Shown here in pieces: positions 11,401 through 23,400 of a stretch of DNA of 64,000 nt (within the stretch, counting starts at the first letter, position 1; each line of letters starts with the position of its first letter). Position numbers and translations under genes: made by a program. The notes under the pieces are model-generated. The model made no database searches and was not told where the DNA came from. It saw nothing but the letters and a program-made list of their open reading frames with translations. The stretch comes from Dipylidium caninum. Its lineage: Eukaryota > Platyhelminthes > Cestoda > Cyclophyllidea > Dipylidiidae. Location: assembly GCA_017562135.1 (NCBI GenBank), contig QEYB01000228.1:310001-374000 (forward strand), given 5' to 3'.

Positions 11401-14197
11401 AATAACGATATAGCGAGTTTTTTTGCTTGGTACGTGGCTTCATCCATGCCATGACGATGCGATCTTCTTTTTCCTCCACAGTCGTCTAAATTGCTTCATC
11501 CATCAGTCGAGTGCACGAGTTCCCCCCGTGGCTATTTTTGGGCTTTAGTCGGTCGGAAGAGGAGATGAGGACTCCCCACTGGGGCTTCATTTGCCCGCTG
11601 CTGAGGCGGACTTCTCACATTATGACAAAAAATTCGCGTCTAAATAATAAGTTGGTCGAGGAGTTCCACGACGTCGCGGTCAAACCACACGGGGAACTTT
11701 GTTCACTGAAATGTTCAGACCACTTGTTTTAGCCCAAAACGGCAACGATAACCTCGAAACAAAAAGGGCATTTGGAAATATGATTTTAATATGGCCTGGT
11801 AAAACGGCTTACTCGAATATGGCGTCTCCTTCGCCTGCCAGCCGGGCCTCATCCACCTCCCTCTGCGCGGCTATTTGGGCGCCTCGGCCGATTTCGCTGT
11901 TTTTTCCTGAGGTCGACGTCTCCGGCGACATTTGCCCTTCCTCCTGGCCCGAAGCTCTCGACGGTAGACCAAATGCTAACGGAGAATGCCAAGAAAGTCA
12001 TCTCGCTTGGCTGACACCTCCTCCACGGAAGTGGGGAAGTAATTGTCATCAGAAATCCCACTTCGGTGTGCGGCAACACCTTTTGGAAGTATCTGTCTTT
12101 GCGCGCCTTTTGTTCATGTGAATGGCGATTTGTGCCCCGATAAAAGTCTACCCCAGTTGAATTTGTTCAACTCCTATGACAAAAGATGCCCGAACGAGCT
12201 TGCGACTTGCGCTCGTGGATGTGTGTGTGTGTCGTTGAATCGGTGGGATTTGCGGACGATTTCGTTAATTTTTAAGTAAAACGTGCGATTGTTTTCAGGT
12301 TTCATCCAATTCATGAGGGGCATTCCCCTCTCCGACACGAAACAGGATGGCTCCATTTTGACCTACCTCCAACGACAAGCTCCGAGCCTGAAGGATCCGC
12401 TAGGCATTCAGAAGAATGTCCTCGAAACCTACATCCGGTCGTGCGGTGAGTCGTAGCGTCCTTCTTTTTGTTTGAATTTTTAAATCTCCATGTTCTCATC
12501 CACCCCCGCAGTCGCCCCTTTCCTCCCGCCTGTACCCATTCGTCCAGTCGCCTCTTGACGACCAAGTAGAATGACTGGGTAAATTTTATTTTTTTGCCAA
12601 CCTCGCCAGTATTTTTAGGTCGTAGGGGTGCTCGGCTTTCAGAATGCTGCAAGTTTCGAGTTGAAAACCTTCCCTCGAGCCGAGTCCCCTTGGAACTGGT
12701 CAAATAGCCGTCGAGTCGTGATGCCGTGTGGATAAATTTTCAATTTCTAATCACCAGCGGACTGTCATCACTGGAAATGGCCACATTTCTGTTAAATTCC
12801 TCTCATCCTCGTCCCGGGGCACCAAGTTGGATTCCTCTCTATTTGTTTACATGTTCATTCTTCTCCTTTTTTAATTATTCAACATCAGCGGGCTACTGCG
12901 TGATCACCTACCTGCTGGGCGTGGGTGACCGGCACATGGAGAACATCATGCTGACGCCAGAGGGCCAACTGTTCCACGTTGACTTTAGTTTCATTCTCGG
13001 CAACGACCCTAAGCCCATGGCGCCCGAGGTTCGCCTCACCAAGAGCATGATTGAGGCCATGGGCGGCCCGAAGACTCAGACCTTCACTAACTTCATCAAA
13101 ATTTGTATCACCGCCTTCCTCTCCCTCCGCAGGTCAGTCTCGTCCCCCCCCCCCCCAATCACCACCACCGCTGCGTGTTCCTCTGATCTGATAGCAGATC
13201 TACTTGTGGACGATTCGTGGCCTTGGCCAGGCGCTCCTCAAGTTCGTGTTCACAGTAGAACACTCGAGTAGCGGCCTCCTCGGGGCCCTCAACTGTGCTG
13301 TCCACAGCAAGCCGGCCGGGTCCAACAACCTTAATTAAAATAATCCCTTTTTGAGTCGTCCAGACGTACCACAAGCACTCCCTTCAGGTTTAACTCCATG
13401 CAAATGGCATTTCGACTTCTGTTAGTTCACCATTAACCGTAAGCATGGCAAAATCGGACTTCCAACGTTCAGATCGCACAGTTTGTTGAGGCCTGGCAAC
13501 ATGAATGGAAAATTCCTCCGCCCCACGGGTTTTGGGTGTTCGGCTGTAGGGAAAAATTTTCGCCACAGGTGGCAGTAGCCTTCTAGACAAACTCAGACAC
13601 CACACCGAAGCTGAGTCGGAGGAAAGAGTGGACGTCGGGCTGTAGCCTCTCAAGGCGACTGGCCGGTTTTGTGTTTCCAGACATGCCAACCTCTTCCTCA
13701 CGCTGCTGTCGCTGGTGCACGATGCCGGGATTCAGGACATAGCGCGGGATCCGATGAAGGCGTGCGAATTTGTGAAAGAGCGATTCTGTCTCGATCAGAC
13801 GGACGAAAAGGCTGCCAACCGGTTTGCCAATCGCCTCTCGGAGTCCATTAAGGCCATTGTGCCGGAGGTGATGGAGAGGATCCACACGATTATGCAGGTA
13901 TGTCACTGTTTGTCCACCACCACCATCGCATCGCCACGAAACCGCATATTTTCGGCGTCCTTTTTGGATTCTCATCGAGCCTTTTAGCGATCAGGATACC
14001 TGAACCATCAATCGTCTCTTGTCATGTTACTCTCAGACCCGACTAACCATCCCACGCATGTGTTTATTACTCCGAATAGTACCATGAGAAACGGTGGCTA
14101 TTCCTAGACAGTCTTATTGCGTACATTTTTGAGTTTTTAAATTGAAATTAAAAGAGCTGTTTTTTCTAAATATTAATTTCAGTATATTCGCAATTGA
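5407..14197 (+). CDS. PIK3C3: Class III phosphatidylinositol 3-kinase (Vps34)
   Basis: Lipid kinase that makes PI3P on endosomes and autophagosome precursors, working with Vps15 and Beclin 1. Seventeen exons join in frame: 5407-5489, 5524-5865, 5897-6227, 6296-6334, 6373-6477, 6522-6617, 7689-7880, 7948-8169, 9074-9241, 9417-9533, 9926-10060, 10697-10825, 10929-10998, 12299-12445, 12889-13132, 13681-13897, 14183-14197. They give about 883 aa, close to the 887 aa of the human protein. A C2 region (about 1-250) precedes a helical PIK domain (about 310-530, with DLIWKFRFFL and LANFLYW blocks) and the kinase domain (about 600-883). Visible there are the ATP lysine in VIFK (633), GDDLRQDQ, the catalytic GDRHMEN (739-744) and the tail HTIMQYIRN. 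The activation motif reads DFS (757-759), not DFG. The N-terminal C2 exons are the most divergent and their exact borders are less certain than those of the kinase. Confidence 0.93.
10135..10563. repeat. Imperfect tandem duplication in a PIK3C3 intron
   Basis: Two copies of a roughly 200-base unit lie head to tail at about 10135-10343 and 10372-10563, inside the intron before the exon carrying GDDLRQDQ. Shared blocks include GGGTGTAG, TTATGCCAA.GTAATGAC, TAGGATTCTCCG.GCGAAGCC and CAGTTTCCTTCCTTC, in the same order. The copies differ by scattered substitutions and small gaps, and the first has some extra bases in the middle. No coding function is apparent. Confidence 0.85.
11189..11306. repeat. 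Long pyrimidine-only tract in a PIK3C3 intron
   Basis: About 118 bases are almost entirely C and T on the + strand (T-rich with CCT and CTT steps), broken only by a few purines. It lies inside the intron 10999-12298. Such homopurine/homopyrimidine stretches can form triplex DNA, and they can also be an over-long splicing tract. Here it is nearly 1 kb from the acceptor at 12298, so a direct splice role is unlikely. Confidence 0.8.
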
Positions 14198-17100
14198 GGA
14201 GAACTCAGGAACGAACGCTAGTTTTGTCTCTCTCCCCGGCTGTCTCAGTGCGCCTCATTCCCCACCCACTTCGGACTCACACACAAACTGACAGACAGTC
14301 TTTCTCGGTTAGATATTATCAAGAAGTGTGATAAAAGTGTATTTTTGTACTATTCTGTGTTCCTACTACTTGTCCCATTTGAAATTGACATGCTCATCGC
14401 TTTCTTCCTCCTGGCCTATTGGTATTCAATGAGTGTCCGGCTGTGATGGACTGCCTTTGTTGGCAGACTTTTTAGTCTCTTTCGAAATCACCTCGACCCT
14501 GTGGCCCATTTCGTCTGGAAGATTCGGCGGATCCAGATGAGAACATGAGGTTTGAGTACAGAATTGAGGAATCGGGAGGAAGAAGTTTTGGGGTGTAAGC
14601 GGATGGATAGAGTCGGCCAGACCCATGGGATCCAGATTGACATCTTTTGAGTTGGCATTCAGTTCGTTCATGTTTGAATTCTGACTGGCTTTTATTGCGA
14701 CTTGAGGGAATTTGCGTCGCCGTCCCTTATCTCCACACTCCCCCGGGAAGTTGGCGCCTCCTTGTGCTTGTTATTCTCCACAGGAACCGCTTGGGTGGAA
14801 GTCGTGACGCGACTCAGCCTCTCGTTTAGCCTCCGTATCGGCGGCAACGTCCCTGACTGAGGCGGGCAACGTCAGTGTCACAGAATGTACGTGTCGGTTT
14901 AAGAGTAGTAGAGCGACGCGCTGCACTGGTCTGCTTAAGAAGAAACGAGTCCACCGACCTGCAGAGTTCTCGTAATGAGTTGTTCTACGTGCAGCCTGCT
15001 GATTGACCACTTTCCATGTACCTGTGGCGGTGGATCTTGTGGATGAAGAGTATTTCAACTTCTATTTCATTATTTCATGCACATTCAGTAGATCTTAACG
15101 CGTAGCACATCGGCGAGGGTTTTGAATCACGCCATTCTGGCGCCTCTAGTTGGCCGAGCCCAACGTGCGAATGAGGGGAGAATGAGGTCTTCACACCTAT
15201 TCTTTCCCAGTGGAAGCTTGTTTACTACTGTGATGTAGATGGAAGGTGAGTTTTCACATGATTTCGACATTAATTCCATCGAGCATCCTGTACCTCGAAG
15301 GTCGTCCGTCTTGATTTAACTAGAAGACAGGACTTTGGACCTGAATACGGGGTCCTTAAGGGAGAAAGAAGGCCGATTTCACCTTAAGTCGCATGTCTCG
15401 TGGCTGTGTCAAAACATTTAACTTCGAGGAATGTCCTGGAAGGAAGATAGTCCGCAGGTCAGGCGATGGAGGAGAGAGGCCGAGTTTTTAGCCAACCGAC
15501 TCTTCCTTCCAGATGCGATTTTAGGCAGATGTTGTAGCCGAAATCGGAACGAATAGTTCGAGTCCTTCATGAAGCGTTAGATAATCATCCCCTGCCAAAT
15601 GAAGCACTTACGACGCCTTGGATGGCATTTCCTTTGGACGGCGTTAGCACTACTAGGCGCCGTGGACTCTAACCACCATCGTGACTGACGAAGCGCGCCG
15701 AGAGCGCGAATGTTGAACGAGCCTTGTCATTAACGTCTGGAGAAACCTATCTTCTGTGTTGTCCATCTCCCAACAGGATAATCACTGCGCTGAATTAGGA
15801 CTTCACAAATAATTCCGTATTTCGCAGTTAGGATGACCAAAATGGAGGTCCGGGTCACGACGCCAAGACCGAAAAGAGGCATCTCTTCAGCGATGTGGGA
15901 GTCAGCTTCCAAATGTATTGCGACCTGAAGATAAATTGAGCAACACACACGGGTGGAGGAGGGAGGAAAAGGGGTTTGCGAATTGAGAAACTGGGTGTTT
16001 TAGCAAAAACCAAAAGTCTCTATAGATAAGACAAGTAAAAGTCCATTTTTAATCGCACATGCAACAGTGTACGCGAGAAGGGATGGGAGAGGGGGAAATG
16101 GAAAGACTGACAGGATAACCTCACTGTCACTCCTCCACCTGTTCTTTGCGTCCACTGCCCTGTTCGTTCTTCTCGTCCTCGAACGCCTAGAGGAGAGTCA
16201 GAGGATAACCCACCCATGACATGGTGTCATTTAAAAATGTGCATTTAAAGTGCTACCAGCAGTTTGCCCATCTCACAGAGGAGCCACACGCAATCGGTCT
16301 CCTTCATCCCCACCAATTTTTCGGTATTAAGACACACAAGACGAAGTGCCTCACACTCACTAGTTTCAGCTGCGCATAGCTTGGCTGAGAGAACGCGAAG
16401 AATGCGCACGCACACTGCACAGTGTTACGCGCGCCCGACGCATGCGCTGCTATGGGCATCCATCTGTCCATCCGTCCATCCGTTCATCATCCATGAACTG
16501 AACTGAACTGAACTGAAAACTAGGTGACCATGCCCTCAAATGCGCTCAGTGGCCCCAAATCGTTAAGTCGAGGGATAGGACTCAGCAGTGTGATTCTTTT
16601 CACGAGACTTTCGTCTACAACGGACCCATTCACTGGAGTATCGACAGACAGACTTTTTAAAAGATTTTTCAAGATGGAAAGTGCATGGTTGCGTCTTTGG
16701 CTGGGATTCAGACTTAGAGAAGCGGCGATACAATCACCCTCTACTAAACAGGTACCAAGTTGTGATGTGAAGGAAGTCTCACGACGGTTAAACCCAGACG
16801 TAAGAATTCTGCTTCACAATGATAGGAAGAGCCGACATGTCCGTCTTCTGGCGGGCATTGAGAAGTGAGCCGAGACGAAATCGCCGGGGGAGATGTGCGA
16901 GCCAGCAGAGGAGGCACAACCGGTCAAATGATGAGGCGGCGTCCTCGGTACCGATATGACCATGAAATCGGCGTTTTCTGAATCTGTTCAGACATAAAAG
17001 GAAAAAAACGAATTTAATCGAAATGTCAGCCAATGCTGATCGACGTTGTCAAGTCAAGTTAAAACGAAAATGATCCTCTCCTGCCCTTCTACCTCAAAAA

Positions 17101-17461
17101 GAGGGTGTCTCCATCGCCAAAGACACGAAAATTAGAAGCTATTTTTGCTTCGCCCTCTCACCTCCACTCTAGTCTAGTCGAGCAATCAAAGTAGGCGGGT
17201 GGACACACGAAGAAGTGGCGTCGGAATAGCTTTTTACGGAAGAGAGTCGTTTCTAATCCATAAAGAGGAAAATTTAAGTTATCTTCACTAGCTAGAGTTA
17301 AACTCACTCACTTTCAAATCCGCATAGAATAAAAGTGCTTTGAGGAGACTCGAGAGATGGAATCTTTCGCCCTGTCGCTTGGGTTACTGATTAAATTTGT
17401 CGTGTCATTTGTAGCGTTTGAGGTAAAAACGCAAAATTATTTGCAGTAGTCTAGTAGATAA
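14198..17461. other. Intergenic region between convergent PIK3C3 and HFM1 3' ends
   Basis: This 3.3 kb stretch separates the stop codons of two convergent genes and should hold both 3' UTRs. No exon-like open frame with known homology was seen. Simple repeats occur at 16449-16490 (imperfect CATC/CGTC units) and at 16495-16516 (four AACTG units). No polyadenylation signal could be assigned confidently to either gene. Confidence 0.6.
16449..16516. repeat. Two adjacent microsatellites
   Basis: An imperfect CCATC/CCGTC tetramer-pentamer array (about 16449-16490) is followed at once by four copies of the pentamer GAACT (about 16495-16516). Both are intergenic and show no associated gene feature. 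Confidence 0.75.
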
Positions 17462-20400
17462 CTAACCAAACTGCCGCAAGATTTTGTGGCAGTAGATGAA
17501 AGTGGCCAACTGATCCCAACCATCGTGCAACAATTGAAGCTCCAACATGCCCGAGGGTTCCACCTCCGACTTGGCTGCCTCAAACTCTGGTCTGTCCACC
17601 CCTTCCAACTCAGCAGAGAGTGTAGGTTCAGCGACCTGGTGAGTGGACTTTGGAGCCGTTTTGTCAGTCGAGTGTTGTGGTGAAGATGCGTACCCCGTGT
17701 CACAGCAAAGTGTAGCTGATTTTGGCAAGAGAAGACTGCTGAAGGAAACCTTTTTGGGCAGTTTCACGGTGTTAGGTGTCCGCATGGGCGAAAGGTCCTG
17801 ATCCATCAGTGAACGTCTCACCGGGCTCACACTGGCCGGAACTTTAAAGATGGAATGATCCTCCTGTTTCGTGGACTCACAAGGGTCGTCAAGTGAGGTA
17901 ACAAGTTGCATTTCCCTAGGTGTCTTATATCCAATGGGAGAATGTAAATGCTGCCCTTCCACTTCTTCCCCCTTGAGGGATTTTCTAAAAGTGATCACGT
18001 TCGCTTTCGGTGTAGAGAAGGAAGGCAGTTCAAAGGAACTATCGTGATTGTAGGTTCTATCCAAATCGACTGGAAAAATGGGCGAAATCGAGTTTTCGAG
18101 CTGGCGGTAGTGTATTAGTCCGGAGCGTTCCTTTTCAGCAGCCTCTACAGAGGAGAGGAAGGAGCAGAGCTCCTCCTCAACCACCTTATCCGTCTCGGGA
18201 CTGATTGGCTGATTCAATGCTTGTTCCCACTTGAATTTCTTCGCTTCGACTTCAGGCGACGATTCTCTCGGAGTTGGAAGACGCAGGGACGGAGGATCGT
18301 CGTTAAGCGGTGTAGAAGAAGACTTCAGTCGGGGACGATGGTCGATCATCGAGAGGTGAAGTGTTTTCGCGATTGGCAGGTTGATGGTCTTTGGGATGCA
18401 ACTTGCAGAGGGTACACAGTCGGGCGAATTGCCTCTTGTTACCTAAAACGGATGTGGTAGACCAGCCTGTGTGAACGGGCCCATTTCTCCTAAGATCATA
18501 TTCCCATCCTCTAATCTAATTTCTTCCAAAACAGTCTTAGGGTGTGGCTACTTTTTGAGGTAATAACGTTGTCGGAATTTGGACATTGAGGATGTCCAAC
18601 CGTGATAAGCGTTATAAATCGCAGAAGGGAATAATTGAACCTAATAGTATTGTACGTGCCTTAGAAGGAATGATTTAATAAAACGAATACCTGTTAGCAT
18701 AAAAGATGTGTAAATTTTCATGGGAGTGCATTAGTCTGATGCCTTTCGCAACTTCCCTCCCACTCCCCTCTTACCAGCCGTTATTATGATCTCTTTCCCT
18801 AGCGAAATAGGTAAAAAATTGAATGATTTGCAGGATGGAAGGACGGACTCGTTAAAGCAGTAATTTGTTAGTCTATTCTTGTGTTAGTTGCATTTTTTAG
18901 TGCCACACAAGGAAAGGGGTTTTCCTCGTATTTTACCCTTCAGAAAGCCTTAAAGGCCTTTGCAACAGAGTCAACAGCCACTTCCTCCTTAACCGTGAAA
19001 TCCCTCAACTGTGGAGATGGCGGAAGAGATTGAATAATTAGAGCCGAAAAAAAATCAACCGGCAGAAAGGACAGTTTTTGGAATATAGATCACAAATGAA
19101 GAACTCACTTGTGCCGAAAAGGTTTTGGCAGACTTGAAAAAATCCAAAATATTCGTTTGTTTAACGTCACTCTTCACCTCCCTCGGGGTGGAGGCCACTG
19201 AGCTTGATGACCTCACCTGTTTGGTCTCGAATACTCGAGGACTAGAAGGTAAAATCGACTTCGGATAATACTCTGGCAACAAGGAAGACTTATCATTTGG
19301 ACAATGTTAACTTTTGACGTTTTGGCATTTTCTTCACATCGGTCAGATCGGAAGTGCTCGAAAAGCAAGGACTGACGGTCACCGGAAGGCTCTGATTGGG
19401 ATTACCGAAAGATGAAGTGGTCGGCACCCGCTGGTCGACACCCCTCGTAAAGGAATCAGACCAGGGAATGGGGAATTTGATGTTCAAGTCGATCCCCACT
19501 GAAAAAAATGTCATGAGCCAGCTTATGAATTCGGTTAAGGTTTGGGCATTTGAATGCGACATATTTTTTTGCTACTTACGGAAGTTGAAGCTAATTAGAC
19601 TGATGAGAAGAACTTTCACTTCAGGATCGTAGTGAACTGCAACGCGATGGCACCATTCTTTTGACCAGTCAATCATTGTTGTTCTGCCAAGAAGGAACAA
19701 CTGATGACATTTAGGGAAAGTGAAGTTGAATTCTGCTGCCAAAATGTCAATTGAAGGAATAATTAGAGCATGTTATTTTTAAATGATTAAGAGCAATGAC
19801 AAATTAGGCGTAACCAGAGACTTACGAGAGAACAGTTTTGAAGATGATCCGATTTCTATTATCTCCAACCATCAACGCGATCTGGTCGAATTTACAGGGT
19901 CGTGAGAGTCGAACTGTGAACTCAAACTCAAGGCAATCGCCGGAGGAAGTTGTTAACTTGTAAGGAAAAATGGAAAATACAAAAGCTCCATTCTCCAACA
20001 TTTTATTTTGAAACACTCGTCTGCAACCTTGATTGCCAATCAACGAGATGAGAAAGGGAACTCAAATGGAAAGTTAGCAGAGTCGAGGCACGGGGGAAAG
20101 AAGGACGAGAAATAGCGTGGTCGCTAGGGGCTCAGAAGTGAGTGGACTAACCTGTTCAGCTGCCAATTCATACTTCGGTACGCCGAGGGCACTTTCACAG
20201 ACCCTATCACCGAAGGGAGGGACTCGATGAAGAATCTGCAAGGTGACAATTCATAACTATTAGCATGCTCAGTGTATAACAAAGCTTTTTCATCAGACTT
20301 CTTGTTTTTTTTCATTCGGAAAGGTAAATTTTAAATATACACGGGCGAGGGTCGGATGAGAGCAGCACTTCTTTACTCAGTAATATTTTATTCAGGTTGG

Positions 20401-23400
20401 TAATTCAAATCTATTTGGAAGAGAAATAGTAGTTTGCATTTTAAAATTAGTTTCGAGACACTCAAAATCATGCTAATTCTGTAGCCTTTCCTAATTTTTT
20501 CTCAGGAGGCTCTAATGCAGCACACCTGCAAGTGAATGTCGTACTCTGAAAACCTAAAGTAATACATTTGCTTTGAGAGTTAAAGGTTAGACACTGGCTG
20601 CCATATACCAAACTCTTTTCGCTAGAATTTTAAGAATAGAAACGATTTAGGAAATGTAATCAAAAGTAGCAAAGACTAATGAACTTTACCAACAAAAAAG
20701 GCAAGACGAATACTCTATATTTACACAAAGTTGACAAGGAACATTATTCCAGGAAAGGGTGAAACGGAAGAACTGATTCTTGCAGTAAGATAATCTTAGT
20801 TGATAATGAATTTTCTCTACATGCCTAATAGTCCCACTTCCGGTGAAAATAAAGTTTATACAAGGTACATCAATCAAGGCTTGATTACTCCTTAATCCCA
20901 GATTATTTATGAAGCCGTTTTAGTTAACATCTGCATTAAACAATAAGCAAAGAAACCCATTTGATCGCCAACGGGCTATTAATGACTTTCGCGCCACAAC
21001 CTTTACGTCCGACACAACAACGACCGCTTCTGTGTATAGTGCCAAGTTGACCAAATCGCTGTCATTTCAAATAGCGGCGTTAGACGGCCATGCAAGTAGG
21101 CAAAAGCTCCGACCAACCATCCAGACAGTTTGCTAAGGAGGAGGAGGAGATCAGCTACCACTAAATCGGGAAGCATGTTTACTAGACGTCATTCAAAAGA
21201 CTTCGACATTTGCCCTCGCATAAATGACAATAAACGACAACTTATTGTGCAGAATTTGACATGGCCACAAAAAATCAAATTAACAGGGAAGTAAAAACAT
21301 GTTTTTAAGGAGAGGCATTTACCTTTTCAATGGCTCTCGGCCCGACTTTCTCAATATCTTTGAGTGAGGCCACTCCCGCTCCCGCCAGTTGATGGGCATA
21401 CCCTTTGCCCACTTCGGGAAGTTGACACAATGAGGCGAGCGGCGCGTCTGTCCACACACGATGGGTCACGACTTTGGCCAGCTCAATCGCATGGGCCATG
21501 CAGGCGAATCCCATGGTTGCCGGCGGCGGTGGATACGACGGTGGATTTGCTGGCAAGGCTACTTCTCGCCCACTCGAAGTAGTCCCCCAAAGGAGGTTGC
21601 GGAGACCTGAAGCAGTGATTTAAAAAGTTGGCGGCTTAGAAAAGTAGGCCGATTAGTTTACTTGCCTGTGGCACAGCGAGTGAAGGTTTTGAGGGCTTTC
21701 CTGCCTTCCTGCTGAAGACTCGATTCCAGTACAACGAAGTCATTCAATTCAGCCTGAATTAGCGTCACTATCTTCAATGGACCTGTGGTAATTCGACCTT
21801 TCGTGGGATACCTGGAATAATTATTAAATAGAAAATTAGGAGTTTCACACTCTTTCACACTTGCAAAAAGCACAATTCAAAACTATAAAATAATTCGTGG
21901 TAGAGGGAGAAATATCGTGAGCAAATATGCGAGACGGTGGACATTAAGAGATGCCAAGGAACTTCTCAAGTAAATTTATATACAACCTTTGAGGCACATG
22001 TCCTTTACACAGGTGGAATGCGTACAGTATTAGTCCTACAGTCATTCCAGATTAGCAGACGCATACATTTTACTATTGCAAAAACTGCCGAGGTAGGAAA
22101 AATGAGGTGTTTGTTAAGAACAAAAGAACTTATTAAAATACCACAAAATCTATCAACTTATAACGACCAAGTCAGGTAGTAGTTCATTTCCCACCTGAGG
22201 CGTTGAACACCAGTTGCTCGATTAATGCGATTTAATAGCCTCTTTTCATGATTGCGTACCGAAATCTCTTCCATTTCCGCGCAACTCGCTACAAAATGAA
22301 TCTGTTTTAAGGAGAGGTGAAGTTAAATCGGTGCATAAATTCACCCACCAGGTCCACGAGGGTCTCCCCACCAGTAAGACGGAGAAAGGACTCCACCGTG
22401 TTGATCGAGAGCGAATGCTCACACATTAGCCTGCCAAACACTAAACGATAAAGTAAGTGAGAAAAAGTTTAGTTAATCTACGATGTGGTGTAATCATTTG
22501 GTCATCTTGCGACTCCACAGCTCCCACTGCTTTCAGTTTGTCCAGGGCATCTGAGCAGAAGCCTTTGGAGAATTTCAACAAAATATAGCACAAGACTTAC
22601 GCCCGAGTTCATAATCTACCTGTTCGTCTGTTTGACACTGAGGTACACCATAGTACTGGGGATTTTTAGCAAGGCGCACAGCCAGATAGGAGTTTGAAAG
22701 CCATTGGTTCATATCCTTCAGACTTCTAATATTACCCAGAACTACTTCCACGTTAATGAAGTCTGTCAAACATGTGTGGAGACTGCGGCGATTAATTTAA
22801 CTATCACACACTTGCTCTCAACATTCTCCGAATCCTCCAGGCAATGCTCATAGTAATCCTGGAGTAAGAACTATGAGGAAGCTAGTACTTTGATACAGAC
22901 CTTTTTATCCGACGTCGTCATTATCACAGCAGTGGCCGAGGTATCAAACTAGAAGGTTATGAAATAAAAGTACAGGTCACAGGTGTGGAAAATCTTACCT
23001 GTGGTCGCCCAGCCCTACCAATCATCTCGAGAATTTGTCTGACCGTGTATTCTTGTATCGCTCCTTCCACATAAAGAGCAGTGTTTTTTATAATCACAAG
23101 GTGCGCCGGCAAATTGATTCCCAAAGACAAAGTGCTTGTTGATACTGTGAAATAGTCAAGTCTTAGAAAATTCGGACAGTACCGAGAACCGCGATGAAAC
23201 CTTTTATAAAAGCCTCCTCCACCAATCGACGGTCCGCAACGTCAATACCGGCATGATGAAACCCAACACCTTTACGCAAACAAGCTAAAAACCGAGGAAG
23301 ATATTTTAAATTTCCCTTAGTGAGTGCACTTATAACGCTGTCAGATGGTTTGTTCATTTAAATACTTGGCATTCCAAATTCTATTCATACTATAGAATAA

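Noticed and set aside
18221..18460. Independent small gene starting at the ATG at 18349 on the - strand
   Set aside because: The frame stays open upstream to a splice acceptor at 18443 that joins the preceding HFM1 exon in phase 0.
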